A stretch of DNA of 46,619 bases from Candidatus Lambdaproteobacteria bacterium RIFOXYD2_FULL_50_16 (GTDB lineage Bacteria; SAR324; XYD2-FULL-50-16): assembly GCA_001783695.1 (NCBI GenBank), contig MFNE01000022.1:1-46619 (forward strand), in the 5' to 3' direction. The position numbers were made by a program, and so were the translations under genes. The number at the start of each line of letters is the position of its first letter. The stretch's first letter is position 1. Under the pieces are notes generated by a model that was not told the DNA's origin, did not search any database, and saw only the letters and a list, made by a program, of their open reading frames with translations. Below are positions 34,121 to 43,800 of this stretch, piece by piece.

Positions 34121-35578
34121 ATGTTTGAACAAGCCTTTAAAAATATCGACAACATTCTTTGGAAGGATGCCGGGGTTTCCAGCGAGCTGGATTATACCGA
34201 GCAAACCTCTTGGATTTTGTTTCTCAAATACCTGGACGACCTAGACAAACGCCGGGCCGACGAAGCCGAATTGGTGGGCAAGGGGTATTCCTTCCTCTTT
34301 GATCCCGAATACCGCTGGGCCACCTGGGCCGCTCCGAAAGACAAAAACGGCAAGTTCGACCACAACGCCGCCCTAGTAGGCGATGACCTGATCAACTTTG
34401 TGGACAATAAGCTTTTCCCCTACCTTAAGGGATTCAAGCAAAAGGCCAGCGGCCCCCAAACCATCGAATACAAGATTGGCGAGATTTTTGGGGAGGTCAA
34501 AAACAAGATTCAAAGCGGTTACAGCCTGCGGGATATTCTGGAATCAGTGGATGAGCTTCGTTTTCAATCGCACGATGAAAAGGATGAATTGTCCGTCTTG
34601 TATGAAAACAAGATCAAAAACATGGGCAATGCTGGCCGCAATGGCGGCGAGTATTACACCCCCCGCCCCTTGATCAACACCATCATCAAAGTGGTCAACC
34701 CCAAGATTGGGGAACGGATTTATGACGGTGCTTGCGGGTCTGCCGGGTTTCTTTGTGAGGCCTTCAACTACTTGCGCCATGGCAAGAAGCAGCCCACCAC
34801 TTCCGAGCTAAAAACCCTGCAAGATTCCACCTTCTTTGGGCAGGAAAAAAAGCCTTTGCCCTATGTGATCGGGATCATGAACATGATTCTGCATGGCATT
34901 GAGGCCCCCAATGTGGTGCATACCAACACCCTGAACGAAAACCTCGCGGACATCCAAGAGAAAGACCGCTTTGAAGTCATCTTAGCCAATCCCCCCTTTG
35001 GCGGGAAGGAGCGGGCCGAGATTCAGCACAACTTCCCTATCCAAACCGGCGAAACCGCCTTTTTGTTTCTCCAGCACTTCATCAAAAAGCTAAAAGCTGG
35101 TGGCCGGGCGGGCGTGGTGATCAAAAACACCTTTTTGTCCAACACCGACAACGCCGCCACCAGCCTGCGAAGGGAGCTGTTAGAAAGCTGCAACCTGCAT
35201 ACGGTGCTCGACCTCCCCGGCGGCACGTTCCTAGGGGCTGGGGTGAAAACGGTGGTTTTGTTCTTTGAAAAAGGAGCCCCCACCCGGAAGGTTTGGTTTT
35301 ACCAGCTCAACCTAGACCGCAACCTGGGCAAAACCAACCCGCTAAACGAGCAAGATTTGGCCGAGTTTGTGGAACTACAAAAGACCTTTGCGGACTCTGA
35401 AAATTCTTGGACGCTTGATGTTGTTTCTATTGATCAAGGCACCTTTGATTTGTCGGTCAAGAACCCCAACCGGTCCGATGAAGCGGCCCTGCGCAGCCCT
35501 GAGGAAATCATTGAAGAAATGATCGCGCTGGACAAGGAGAGTGAAGAAATTTTGAAAGGCATTAAAGATTTGTTATGA
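34121..35578 (+). CDS. hsdM: Type I restriction-modification system, DNA methyltransferase subunit
   Basis: 485-aa adenine-N6 methyltransferase. The N-terminal HsdM_N domain (FKNIDNILWKDAG) is followed by the SAM-binding motif GACGSAGFL at 202-210 and the catalytic NPPF (290-293) with GGKER behind it. It ends with LDKESEEILKGIKDLL. The ATG at 34121 is chosen; the frame is open to a TTG at 34112, and there is no clear ribosome-binding site. The stop overlaps the next gene (ATGA). It would work with HsdS as M2S1 and with HsdR for cleavage. Confidence 0.95.
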   Translation: MFEQAFKNIDNILWKDAGVSSELDYTEQTSWILFLKYLDDLDKRRADEAELVGKGYSFLFDPEYRWATWAAPKDKNGKFDHNAALVGDDLINFVDNKLFPYLKGFKQKASGPQTIEYKIGEIFGEVKNKIQSGYSLRDILESVDELRFQSHDEKDELSVLYENKIKNMGNAGRNGGEYYTPRPLINTIIKVVNPKIGERIYDGACGSAGFLCEAFNYLRHGKKQPTTSELKTLQDSTFFGQEKKPLPYVIGIMNMILHGIEAPNVVHTNTLNENLADIQEKDRFEVILANPPFGGKERAEIQHNFPIQTGETAFLFLQHFIKKLKAGGRAGVVIKNTFLSNTDNAATSLRRELLESCNLHTVLDLPGGTFLGAGVKTVVLFFEKGAPTRKVWFYQLNLDRNLGKTNPLNEQDLAEFVELQKTFADSENSWTLDVVSIDQGTFDLSVKNPNRSDEAALRSPEEIIEEMIALDKESEEILKGIKDLL

Positions 35579-36552
35579 GCGAAGTTCAACCCCTTATATA
35601 TCAAACTGAAAATGGTGCCATTGAGCTTCGAGAGGATCAAAACAATGAAACACTTTGGGCAACACAAAAGCAGCTTGCTGAGTTGTTCAGCGTGGATGTA
35701 AGAACAATCAACGAGCATATCAAAACTATTTTTAAAACAAAGGAATTAGCAGAAGATTCAGCTATCCGGAAATTCCGGATAACTGCCACCGATGGTAAAA
35801 GCTACAATACCAACCACTATAGTCTGGATATGATGATCTCCGTGGGTTATCGGGTAAATTCTGCCAAGGCCACAAAGTTTAGAAGGTGGGCCACTGAGAC
35901 CTTAAAACAACATATTACCAAGGGCTATACCCTCAATCGATCTAGGATCGAACAAAATTATCATGCCTTTTCGCAGGCTATAAAGGACCTAAAAACCTTA
36001 GCAAACAATAGCCAAAGCCTAGCCACAGATGATGTTTTATCCCTAGTCACTGCCTTTGCCCAAACTTGGTTTTCTTTAGAATCTTATGACGAAGACAGAT
36101 TACCCAAAGAAGGCATAACCCATCAAACGGTGACGCTTGAGGCAACCGAGCTATATCAAGCGGTCGAGGTGTTAAAACAGGATTTGATCAAAAAAAGACA
36201 GGCAACCCCGCTTTTTGCCCAAGAAAAAACCAAAGATGGCTTAAGGGGGATTTTAGGTAGTATTTATCAGTCTGCCTTTGGTCAAGATGCCTATCCAACC
36301 ACCGAAGAAAAGGCGGCGAACCTGCTTTACTTTATCATTAAAAATCATCCTTTTAATGACGGTAATAAACGCACCGGTGCCTTTTCCTTCATCTGGTTTT
36401 TACATAAAACCTCTGGCACCGCTTATCGCCAAATCACCCCAGAAACCTTAACAGCTCTGACCCTGTTGATTGCAGAAAGTGACCCTAAAAGTAAAGACCG
36501 CATGATTGGTTTGCTCCTATTACTACTCACAGGAGGGGGTAATTATGAATAA
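35575..36552 (+). CDS. RhuM-family protein fused to a Fic/Doc domain
   Basis: 325-aa two-domain protein. The N-terminal part (LWATQKQLAELFSVDVRTI, EDSAIRKFRITATDGKSYN, YSLDMMISVGYRVNS) is the RhuM domain often found in mobile DNA and restriction loci. The C-terminal part carries the Fic motif HPFNDGNKRTG at 258-268, with the catalytic His and the anion-binding GNKRxG intact. It would move AMP or phosphate onto a target; the target is unknown. No inhibitory (S/T)xxxE(G/N) helix is evident. It overlaps hsdM (ATGA) and lies between hsdM and hsdS; such insertions occur in type I loci, but the function is not settled. Confidence 0.88.
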   Translation: MSEVQPLIYQTENGAIELREDQNNETLWATQKQLAELFSVDVRTINEHIKTIFKTKELAEDSAIRKFRITATDGKSYNTNHYSLDMMISVGYRVNSAKATKFRRWATETLKQHITKGYTLNRSRIEQNYHAFSQAIKDLKTLANNSQSLATDDVLSLVTAFAQTWFSLESYDEDRLPKEGITHQTVTLEATELYQAVEVLKQDLIKKRQATPLFAQEKTKDGLRGILGSIYQSAFGQDAYPTTEEKAANLLYFIIKNHPFNDGNKRTGAFSFIWFLHKTSGTAYRQITPETLTALTLLIAESDPKSKDRMIGLLLLLLTGGGNYE

Positions 36553-36613
36553 ATTTGTTCTTTTGGATCAGGAAAGTGAAGAAATTTTGGCGGGGATTCG
36601 GGGGTTGTTGTGA
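36545..36613 (+). CDS. Mini-ORF repeating the HsdM C-terminal tail
   Basis: A 22-codon frame, ATG at 36545 to TGA at 36613. Its last 15 residues, LDQESEEILAGIRGL, match the HsdM end, LDKESEEILKGIKDL. The ATG lies within the last codons of rhuM-fic, and the TGA overlaps the GTG start of hsdS (GTGA). The DNA is similar too: both copies contain AGTGAAGAAATTTTG. It looks like the tail of an hsdM left behind next to hsdS when rhuM-fic entered, and it may still couple translation into hsdS. Confidence 0.65.
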   Translation: MNKFVLLDQESEEILAGIRGLL

Positions 36614-37884
36614 ACCAAGGTCAAGTAAAACAAACATCTTCTGCTGTAGATTTATTTGAGCGGTTAAAGGACGCAAAGAAAATCCTTATAACCAACAAAC
36701 AACTTATTGATAAGAAAGATAAGCATACATACCCAATCAAATGCGCACCCTTTAAAATTCCAAGGGACTGGATTTGGTGCTACCTTTCTGACATTTCGAT
36801 AATCCAGGAGGGACCAGGCATTCGGAAGCACCAATACCAGGAAGAAGGCGTACAGTTTTTGACGGTTACAAATATACTAGAAGGCTCGGTTGATCTGGAA
36901 AAATCACGGAAGTTCATTTCCAAGGAAGAATATGAATCTAAATATTCTCATTTCACAATCAAACAAGACGACATAGTTACTGCGTGTTCAGGGGGGAGTT
37001 GGGGAAAGTCTGCTATTTTTGAAGAAGATGAGCTAGTAATCTTAAACACCAGTACGCTAAGGCTTCGTTTTTTTAACGACCTTGCTAGCAACAGCTATTT
37101 ATATTACCTAACTAAAACGCAGTTTTTTAAAACTAGTCTCAGCCTTCACTCAACAGGGCAACAGCCTAATTTCGGGTATTATCATTATTCTAGAATTCCA
37201 GTCCCGCTGCCATCTTACCAGAAGCAAAAACAGATTGTGGCGATTTTGGATGAAGCCTTTGAAAAGATCGAGCGGGCCAAGGAACTGGCCGCAAAAAACC
37301 TACAAAACGCCCGTGAGCTTTTTGAAAGCTATCTGGGCAAAATTTTTAGTCAACACTGTGAGGGGTGGACGCAAACAACGGTCGGAGAACAGTTCACTCT
37401 CCAACGTGGAATTGATATAACTAAAAGTCAACAAGAGCCCGGTACGGTCCCAGTAGTATCGAGTGGAGGTATAAAGAGTTACCATGACACTGCATTGGTT
37501 AGCGCACCCGGTGTGGTAATTGGAAGAAAGGGCACGCTTGGAAAAGTTTATTTTCTTGAAGTTGATTTTTGGCCACATGATACAACTTTATGGGTAAAAG
37601 ATTTTGGAGATAATCACCCTAAGCTTGTTTTCTATTTTTTAATGAGCCTTGATGTTATTAAGCTTGACTCTGGTGCCGCCAATCCAGCCCTTAACAGAAA
37701 AAACGTCCACTCAATAAAAACTAGCTGGCCAGAGCCTAAAATACAAAAAACAATTATCAAACAATTGGACTTACTGTCTGATCAATCCAAACAACTCAAA
37801 ACGATCTACCTACAAAAAATAACCGACTTAGACGAACTTAAACAATCCCTTCTCCAAAAAGCCTTCGCCGGGGAGTTGACCTAA
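36610..37884 (+). CDS. hsdS: Type I restriction-modification system, specificity subunit
   Basis: 424-aa subunit with two target-recognition domains: about residues 50-205, opening KIPRDWIWCYLSDI, and about 255-400, opening CEGWTQTTVGEQF. Each is followed by a conserved coiled-coil spacer: QKQIVAILDEAFEKIERAKE and the C-terminal KITDLDELKQSLLQKAFAGEL. It recognises a bipartite DNA target, one half per domain; the target cannot be read from sequence alone. It starts at GTG, overlapping the mini-ORF stop. Confidence 0.93.
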   Translation: MNQGQVKQTSSAVDLFERLKDAKKILITNKQLIDKKDKHTYPIKCAPFKIPRDWIWCYLSDISIIQEGPGIRKHQYQEEGVQFLTVTNILEGSVDLEKSRKFISKEEYESKYSHFTIKQDDIVTACSGGSWGKSAIFEEDELVILNTSTLRLRFFNDLASNSYLYYLTKTQFFKTSLSLHSTGQQPNFGYYHYSRIPVPLPSYQKQKQIVAILDEAFEKIERAKELAAKNLQNARELFESYLGKIFSQHCEGWTQTTVGEQFTLQRGIDITKSQQEPGTVPVVSSGGIKSYHDTALVSAPGVVIGRKGTLGKVYFLEVDFWPHDTTLWVKDFGDNHPKLVFYFLMSLDVIKLDSGAANPALNRKNVHSIKTSWPEPKIQKTIIKQLDLLSDQSKQLKTIYLQKITDLDELKQSLLQKAFAGELT

Positions 37885-37887
37885 TCC

Positions 37888-38160
37888 ATGAACCGAGAAC
37901 TGATCCAACAACTTACGACCAGCCTGAATGCCCTGATTCAGGTGATCCCCGAGGCCAAGATTGAATTTTGGTATGCCCGCGATTTGATGGGGCAAATGGG
38001 TTATGATCGCTGGGAGAACTTTCAAAGGGTGGTCGAAAAAGCGATGATCGCCTGCCAAACCACCGAAGAAAAGGTCTCGGACCATTTTCGTGAGGTCACG
38101 AAATTGGTTCCCATTGGCTCCGGTGCCGACAGGCCATTTTGCCGATCAATAATGATTTAA
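37888..38160 (+). pseudogene. dinD: Truncated DinD-like protein
   Basis: 90-aa remnant of a DinD (DNA damage-inducible protein D) or BRO-N-like protein. It carries EFWYARDLMGQMGYDRWENF, then VVEKAMIACQTTEEKVSDHF and LVPIGSGADR, which match the DinD N-terminal domain. Full DinD proteins are ~270 aa and continue into an LTRYACYLIAQNGD-type block; here the frame ends in an unrelated PFCRSIMI. It is either a 3' deletion or a single-domain gene. It starts 3 bases after hsdS and is followed by hsdR 9 bases later. Confidence 0.65.
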
Positions 38161-38169
38161 GGTGAACTG

Positions 38170-40572
38170 ATGAACGAAGCGGAAACCAGAGCAGAACTGA
38201 TCGACCCCGCCCTCGCCAAGGCGGGTTGGGGGGTGAAGGAAGGGGCTGTTATCCGCCGTGAATTCCCCATTACCTTGGGCCGCATCCAAGGGCTGGGCAA
38301 ACGCGCGAACCCGCTTTCTGCTGATTATGTACTGATCTACAAAAACACCAAGCTGGCCGTGGTGGAAGCGAAAAAGCGGGATTCAGGCCTTACCGAAGGC
38401 TTGGCCCAGGCCAAAGACTACGCCGAACGGCTGCATATCCGGTTTACTTACGCCACCAACGGGCTGGGCCTTTATCAAGTGGACATGGAGACGGGACAAG
38501 AAGGGGAGGTGGCCGCTTACCCAAGCCCCGAAGAACTATGGCGGATGACCCACGCCGAGGAAAACAATTGGCGGGACCGTTTTTCGAGCATCCCCTTTGA
38601 GGATCGGGGCGGCACTTGGCAGCCGAGATACTACCAAGACAACGCCATTTCCAAGGCCCTGGAAGCCGTAGCCACCAACAAAACCCGCATTTTGCTAACC
38701 CTGGCCACGGGGACGGGGAAGACGGCCATTGCCTTCCAAATCTCTTGGAAGCTCTTCCAAACCCGCTGGAACCTTGGCCGGGAGCCGAACCGAAGGCCCA
38801 GAATCCTCTTTTTGGCGGATCGGAACAACTTGGCCGATCAAGCCTTCAACTCCTATTCATCCTTCGCCGAAGATGCCTTGGTGCGCATTGCCCCCAGTGA
38901 GGTAAAGAAAAAGGGCCGAGTGCCGAAAAATGGCAGCGTCTTTTTTACCATCTTCCAAACCTTCATGAGCGGGACCGACGAAAAGGGTCAGCCCGCGCCC
39001 TACTTTGGGGAGTATCCAAAGGACTTTTTTGATTTCATCATCATCGACGAGTGCCACCGGGGCGGGGCCAACGACGAAAGCAGTTGGCGGGCGATTTTAG
39101 AATACTTCTCTCCTGCGGTGCAGCTTGGCCTTACCGCCACCCCCAAGCGCAAAGACAACGTTGATAGCTACAAATACTTTGGTGAGCCCGTTTATCAGTA
39201 TTCCTTAAAGCAGGGGATCAACGACGGCTTTTTGACCCCCTTTAAGGTGCGCCAGATTTCGACCACCTTGGATGACTACGTTTTTACCAATGATGATGAA
39301 GTGGTGGAAGGAGAAGTCGAAGAGGGAAAGCGTTACACCGAAGACGACTTCAATAAAATAATTGAGATCAAAGAGCGGGAGGAATACCGGGTTAAGTTGT
39401 TTATGGCGGAAATTGACCAGAGCCAAAAAACCTTGGTCTTTTGCTCGACCCAGCTACATGCGGCGGCGGTGCGGGATTTGATCAATCAGCATAAGAAGAG
39501 CAAAGATCCAAACTACTGCGCCAGGGTAACGGCAGACGATGGAAAGCTAGGTGACGAAGCCTTGCGAAAATTCCAGGACAACGAAAAAACCATTCCCACC
39601 GTTTTGACGACCTCCAAAAAGCTTTCTACCGGCGTGGACGCAAGGAACGTGCGCAACATCGTGCTGATGCGCCCAGTTAAAGACATGATCGAATTCAAAC
39701 AGATCGTGGGGCGGGGAACCCGGCTTTTTGAAGGTAAAGACTATTTTACCATTTATGACTTTGTAAAAGCCTACCTGCATTTCTGTGATCCTGAATGGGA
39801 CGGGGAACCGGAGCCCTGCTCCCAATGCCACAACGACCCTTGTACTTGTAGTGATCAACCGGGCTGTCCGGTCTGCGGGCAAAGGCCCTGTATCTGCCCA
39901 CCCAAGCCTTGCAAGAAGTGCGGTCAAGCGCCCTGCGTTTGCGAGCCGGAGGTTTGCGAAAAATGCGGGCAGCGTCCCTGCGTTTGCATCAAGAAAGTCA
40001 AAATCAAGTTGGCTGATGGGAAAGAGCGCACCATCAACCATATGGCCTCAACCAGCTTTTGGAGCGCCGATGGCAAACCCGTCTCGGCGGCCGAGTTTTT
40101 AGATGGGCTTTTTGGAACCTTGCCGGATTTCTTCAAAAACGAAGCCGAACTTCGGGCGCTTTGGGGCAAGCCGGATTCCCGGAAGCAGCTTTTAGATCAG
40201 CTTTCAGACAAAGGGTATGATTTGGGCCAACTAAAAGAAATCGCCAAGCTGATTTCCGCCGAAAAGAGCGATGTATTTGATGTCCTGGCCTATATCGCCT
40301 TTGCCCTGCGTCCGATCACCAGGGAAGAACGAGCAACGAGCCATAGGAGGCAAATCATGTCCATGTTTAACGAGAAACAGCAAATTTTCATCGAATTTGT
40401 GCTTTCGCAGTACGTGGCCGAAGGCGTCGAAGAGCTAAACCCAGAAAAGCTTCCAGATTTGCTAAATATCAAGTACAAGGGACTTGAAGGAGCCAAGCAG
40501 GAACTTGGGGAAATCAAGTCAATCCGAGAAATCTTTGTTGGGTTTCAGGGGTGTTTGTATGAGGTGGCGTGA
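38170..40572 (+). CDS. hsdR: Type I restriction endonuclease subunit with four internal CxxCx4CxC units
   Basis: 800-aa restriction and translocation subunit. The N-terminal PD-(D/E)xK nuclease reads DYVLIYKN, then AVVEAKK. Superfamily 2 motor motifs follow: LATGTGKTAIAFQ (Walker A), IIDECHRGG (DEAx-type box), GLTATP and QIVGRGTRLFEG. Residues 550-606 hold four tandem units, each CxxCx4CxC, 16 Cys in all, spaced by 4-5 residues rich in Pro and Glu; these are likely zinc-binding knuckles. The C-terminal part after KLADGKERTI is the family's HsdM/HsdS-contacting region. AGGTGA precedes the ATG. Confidence 0.93.
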   Translation: MNEAETRAELIDPALAKAGWGVKEGAVIRREFPITLGRIQGLGKRANPLSADYVLIYKNTKLAVVEAKKRDSGLTEGLAQAKDYAERLHIRFTYATNGLGLYQVDMETGQEGEVAAYPSPEELWRMTHAEENNWRDRFSSIPFEDRGGTWQPRYYQDNAISKALEAVATNKTRILLTLATGTGKTAIAFQISWKLFQTRWNLGREPNRRPRILFLADRNNLADQAFNSYSSFAEDALVRIAPSEVKKKGRVPKNGSVFFTIFQTFMSGTDEKGQPAPYFGEYPKDFFDFIIIDECHRGGANDESSWRAILEYFSPAVQLGLTATPKRKDNVDSYKYFGEPVYQYSLKQGINDGFLTPFKVRQISTTLDDYVFTNDDEVVEGEVEEGKRYTEDDFNKIIEIKEREEYRVKLFMAEIDQSQKTLVFCSTQLHAAAVRDLINQHKKSKDPNYCARVTADDGKLGDEALRKFQDNEKTIPTVLTTSKKLSTGVDARNVRNIVLMRPVKDMIEFKQIVGRGTRLFEGKDYFTIYDFVKAYLHFCDPEWDGEPEPCSQCHNDPCTCSDQPGCPVCGQRPCICPPKPCKKCGQAPCVCEPEVCEKCGQRPCVCIKKVKIKLADGKERTINHMASTSFWSADGKPVSAAEFLDGLFGTLPDFFKNEAELRALWGKPDSRKQLLDQLSDKGYDLGQLKEIAKLISAEKSDVFDVLAYIAFALRPITREERATSHRRQIMSMFNEKQQIFIEFVLSQYVAEGVEELNPEKLPDLLNIKYKGLEGAKQELGEIKSIREIFVGFQGCLYEVA

Positions 40573-40578
40573 TTTACC

Positions 40579-40845
40579 ATGTTAAATAGATTAGCGAAAC
40601 TAGCTTTGGTCTCAACCTCTATTGCACCGATATGCTTGACACTTTGGTTTGTCGAAATCAGCTCAAAATGGAACCTTGAGCAATCAATTTTACTAAACCT
40701 GAAAAATCACTATTCGGCAGGGCTATTCTATCTGTGTGCTGCCCTATTTCTTGCGCTAATTGAGCAGGCGATTCAGTTGATGGTTGATAGGGATATTGTA
40801 GATTATTATTTTGATGTTAAAATGCAAGCTATAGATGAACGTTGA
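40579..40845 (+). CDS. Small two-helix membrane protein
   Basis: 88-aa protein with two hydrophobic helices (LALVSTSIAPICLTLWFV and AGLFYLCAALFLALIEQAI) and a charged C-terminus (DIVDYYFDVKMQAIDE). It starts 6 bases after hsdR and is followed 16 bases later by the large VPA1262-like gene, so it appears to be part of the defence run. I do not recognise the family. Small membrane proteins next to large effectors are a common arrangement in defence loci; a membrane-disrupting or anchoring role is a guess. Confidence 0.6.
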   Translation: MLNRLAKLALVSTSIAPICLTLWFVEISSKWNLEQSILLNLKNHYSAGLFYLCAALFLALIEQAIQLMVDRDIVDYYFDVKMQAIDER

Positions 40846-40861
40846 ACATAAAGGATAAATT

Positions 40862-43800
40862 ATGAGTTTTTTTAGCCTATTTTCCGCTTTTCTCCAATTA
40901 GACGGAGAAACCCACATGCTGTTTTCCTGCGTTTTAGAGTCGCCGCGAACAGCGGAAAAGCCCTTATTGGAAGACACTGAATTTCTTATAGAGGCATCTG
41001 CCCCTTTGGCCTGCAAGGTAAAATTCTTTCGAGCAGTCATACCGGACGAGAGGTTAGCAGTAATAGTCGGTGAAGCCCAAAAAAGTCATCAAATTAATTT
41101 GAAGTATTTTTGTGACGAAGATTCAAATTTAAAAATCTCAGACTACCGAAAGGTTTTACAGCTTGATTCTGATTCCTCGCAAAATCAGGCCAGATTTCTT
41201 TTTCCCGCACCAGAATCCATAAACTACTCTACTTGTCCGGTCGAGATTTTCTACACGGAAAGCCAAGCAAGGCTAATTAAGCTCATGTCGGACTGGGACT
41301 ATGAACAAACCGAGCTTTTTCAAGAGAAAATCCTTGCAGAATTGCAACGGCAAACAGGTTTGAGTTTTAAGACTGCATATCGCTTTCGCCTTGGATGTTT
41401 TGAGGTATATCGGTCATCTCACCTGCAACAATTTCCTTATATTCAGCCAACTCAATCAGGTTTTGAAATCCATCCGTCCACTTCCGGGAATGATGCAACA
41501 CATTGCATTCATGTTGTTTTGAGAGATGGTGAGGATATCATTTTTGACCGCTTGCTCAGGCTCGATCCAAGCAACGTTGTTCAGGTAAATATCAACGGGC
41601 CGTTTAATAATATTGAAATCACCTATTTTGATAAACAAGGAAATCTTCTGCACAAGGAACACCGCAGCGATATTGATGAAGGGATTACCATCAATATGCA
41701 AATAAGCTCTGGCGGAGCGAAACGAATTGAAGATGAATTAACTATGTATTTGGAACGTCGGAATCAACCAGAAAGCCCAAAGGCTGCAGAAGTTGATACT
41801 GGATTGATCTCCAACCCGATTGTAATCCAGAGCGACAAAAGCTTGGTCAAGCAAAACAAGAGAGCGCTTTCAAGGCTTTTTTTAAAAGCTGATAGCCAAC
41901 TAAAGGGTAACTTTTTTAAAGAAAAGGATGAAAAAGGGAAGGCGTACTCTTGGCTTATTGATTTTATAAATGGTTCTAAATCAATTTGGATAATTGACCC
42001 CTACTTGAGCAGCAAAACGGTTATTCAGGCCTTTCGGAGAATCAACCATGAAGTTGAGGTTAGGGCGATAACAAGTATCGGGAAAGGCGAGGAGCAAATT
42101 CAAAAGGAATTAGAAACTGCTCTAGCTGAATGCGGAAAGGATATAGCGTGCGCATTGCAAGTTGTTAATTTGACAAAAAATGACAAAGGGAAGCTGTTTC
42201 ATGACCGATTTCTTTTGCGTTTTGATAAAGAAAAACCCGAAGCATATATGTTGTCTAACAGCCTGAGTACGTACGGAGAAAATTTTCCCTTTACTGTTAT
42301 GCAGTTGGATTGGAGGACTACAGACAAAGTCATTGCATATTTTAATGAAATCTTAAGTGAAAGTGGGACTGATAATAAAAGGCTTTGGGACAGCCGCGAA
42401 TTTCATAAGCAGATAAAAGGTCAAATCAATGATAATTGGCTGCTGAATAGTAGTTTTTTCCAGTTTGGACTGAATTTTATTTTAGGTGGAAAGTTTGATT
42501 TAACCGATTTGGCTGCGCAGGTCGAATTCGGAACATATGATGAGGGTGGTTTTATCCTGAGGAAACAAGAGTCGGTTGGGTTTAAGACAAACCTTGACAT
42601 ATTTCAAGATCAACTTCGTAAAAATGTGCTGGCGGCGAATATTGATGCGCTTTCCGTAGATGAATTAGCCAGCATTTTGTTGGCCTTTGGTGAGTTGGCA
42701 GCAAGATGCCATGCTGATGAACTCAAACAGGAATTGGCAGCATGGCTGATGAACCTTGCAGAAAAGGATTCATTGACCAGGGTGTTAAATCGCATTATCG
42801 CGTTTTACGACAAAAATGCTCCGTTTGAAGCCCAGCATAGCCTGGATATTATTTACCCAAAAAATGATTCACTTACTAGATTGTTCGAGGTTGCAGAGTG
42901 GATCGTCCAGGCCCCGCTTGAAATCAGGGGACGGTATTACGGTCTACAGAGAAGTGCTGAGCTAATCGTCCCCTTATTCCCTTTGCAAATTGAACTCGGG
43001 GGCTTGAATCAAGAAGAAATCATTATTAAAAACATACTCCAAGGGATTATCGAAGCACTCGGTTATTCGCAGACTCATTGTAGCGGTAAAGTGATTGGGA
43101 ATTTGTTACAATCTAAGATGCCAATTTTTAAGGTGATTGCCTGTTGTCATCTAAATCAAATAGATTGCAGTTTGGAGAAGCTTGCCAACCAGCTAAAGCT
43201 CAATGGTATCTCCGATGAGCTAACTATCCTAACGTTAGCACGGAAGTATAAATCCTTCATGCACCGTTTTTATTGTATTAAAGACAGGGCGGGGGCTGAT
43301 GTTGAAAGTCATTTGGAAAATATGTCTGATATATCGAGAAAAACATGCGAAATATGGGAACAATCTAATGTTAGTGAGCGGTATCTTGAGGCTATTTACA
43401 GAAGCTTTTTCGGAAAATATAAGTTTGCGCTAGGGTTTATCGAGCCTTTGGGCAATCAAAGAGAAAAACAGAAATTCTGTCAGTTTCTGATCAGTCAGCT
43501 TGAAGCGGAATATGGTTGGCTTGAAAGGTCTGAAGAAGCCAACGGAATTAATGATCATGAAGCCGAAGTGCTTGTCTGGGCGGCCAAAGCCTACCAAATT
43601 GCCTATCCTGAGAAGATTTTTGAACGAGTTGGAGAATGGGACAAGACATTTGTCGCCTTCGCAAAAGGAAGGCTCGAAAAGCCTCTTTACAAAGGTAACA
43701 CTTCTAACCTTTGTAACCGGATGGCTGCGTTGTACTTCTTTATCAGTGAGGCGGTACTGTGTTTTCTAGCCCATGAAACAATTCCTTGTAAATTGTCCGT

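Noticed and set aside
39547-40041. 164-codon minus-strand frame inside hsdR
   Set aside because: It is the antisense shadow of the Cys-rich hsdR region and has no start signals.
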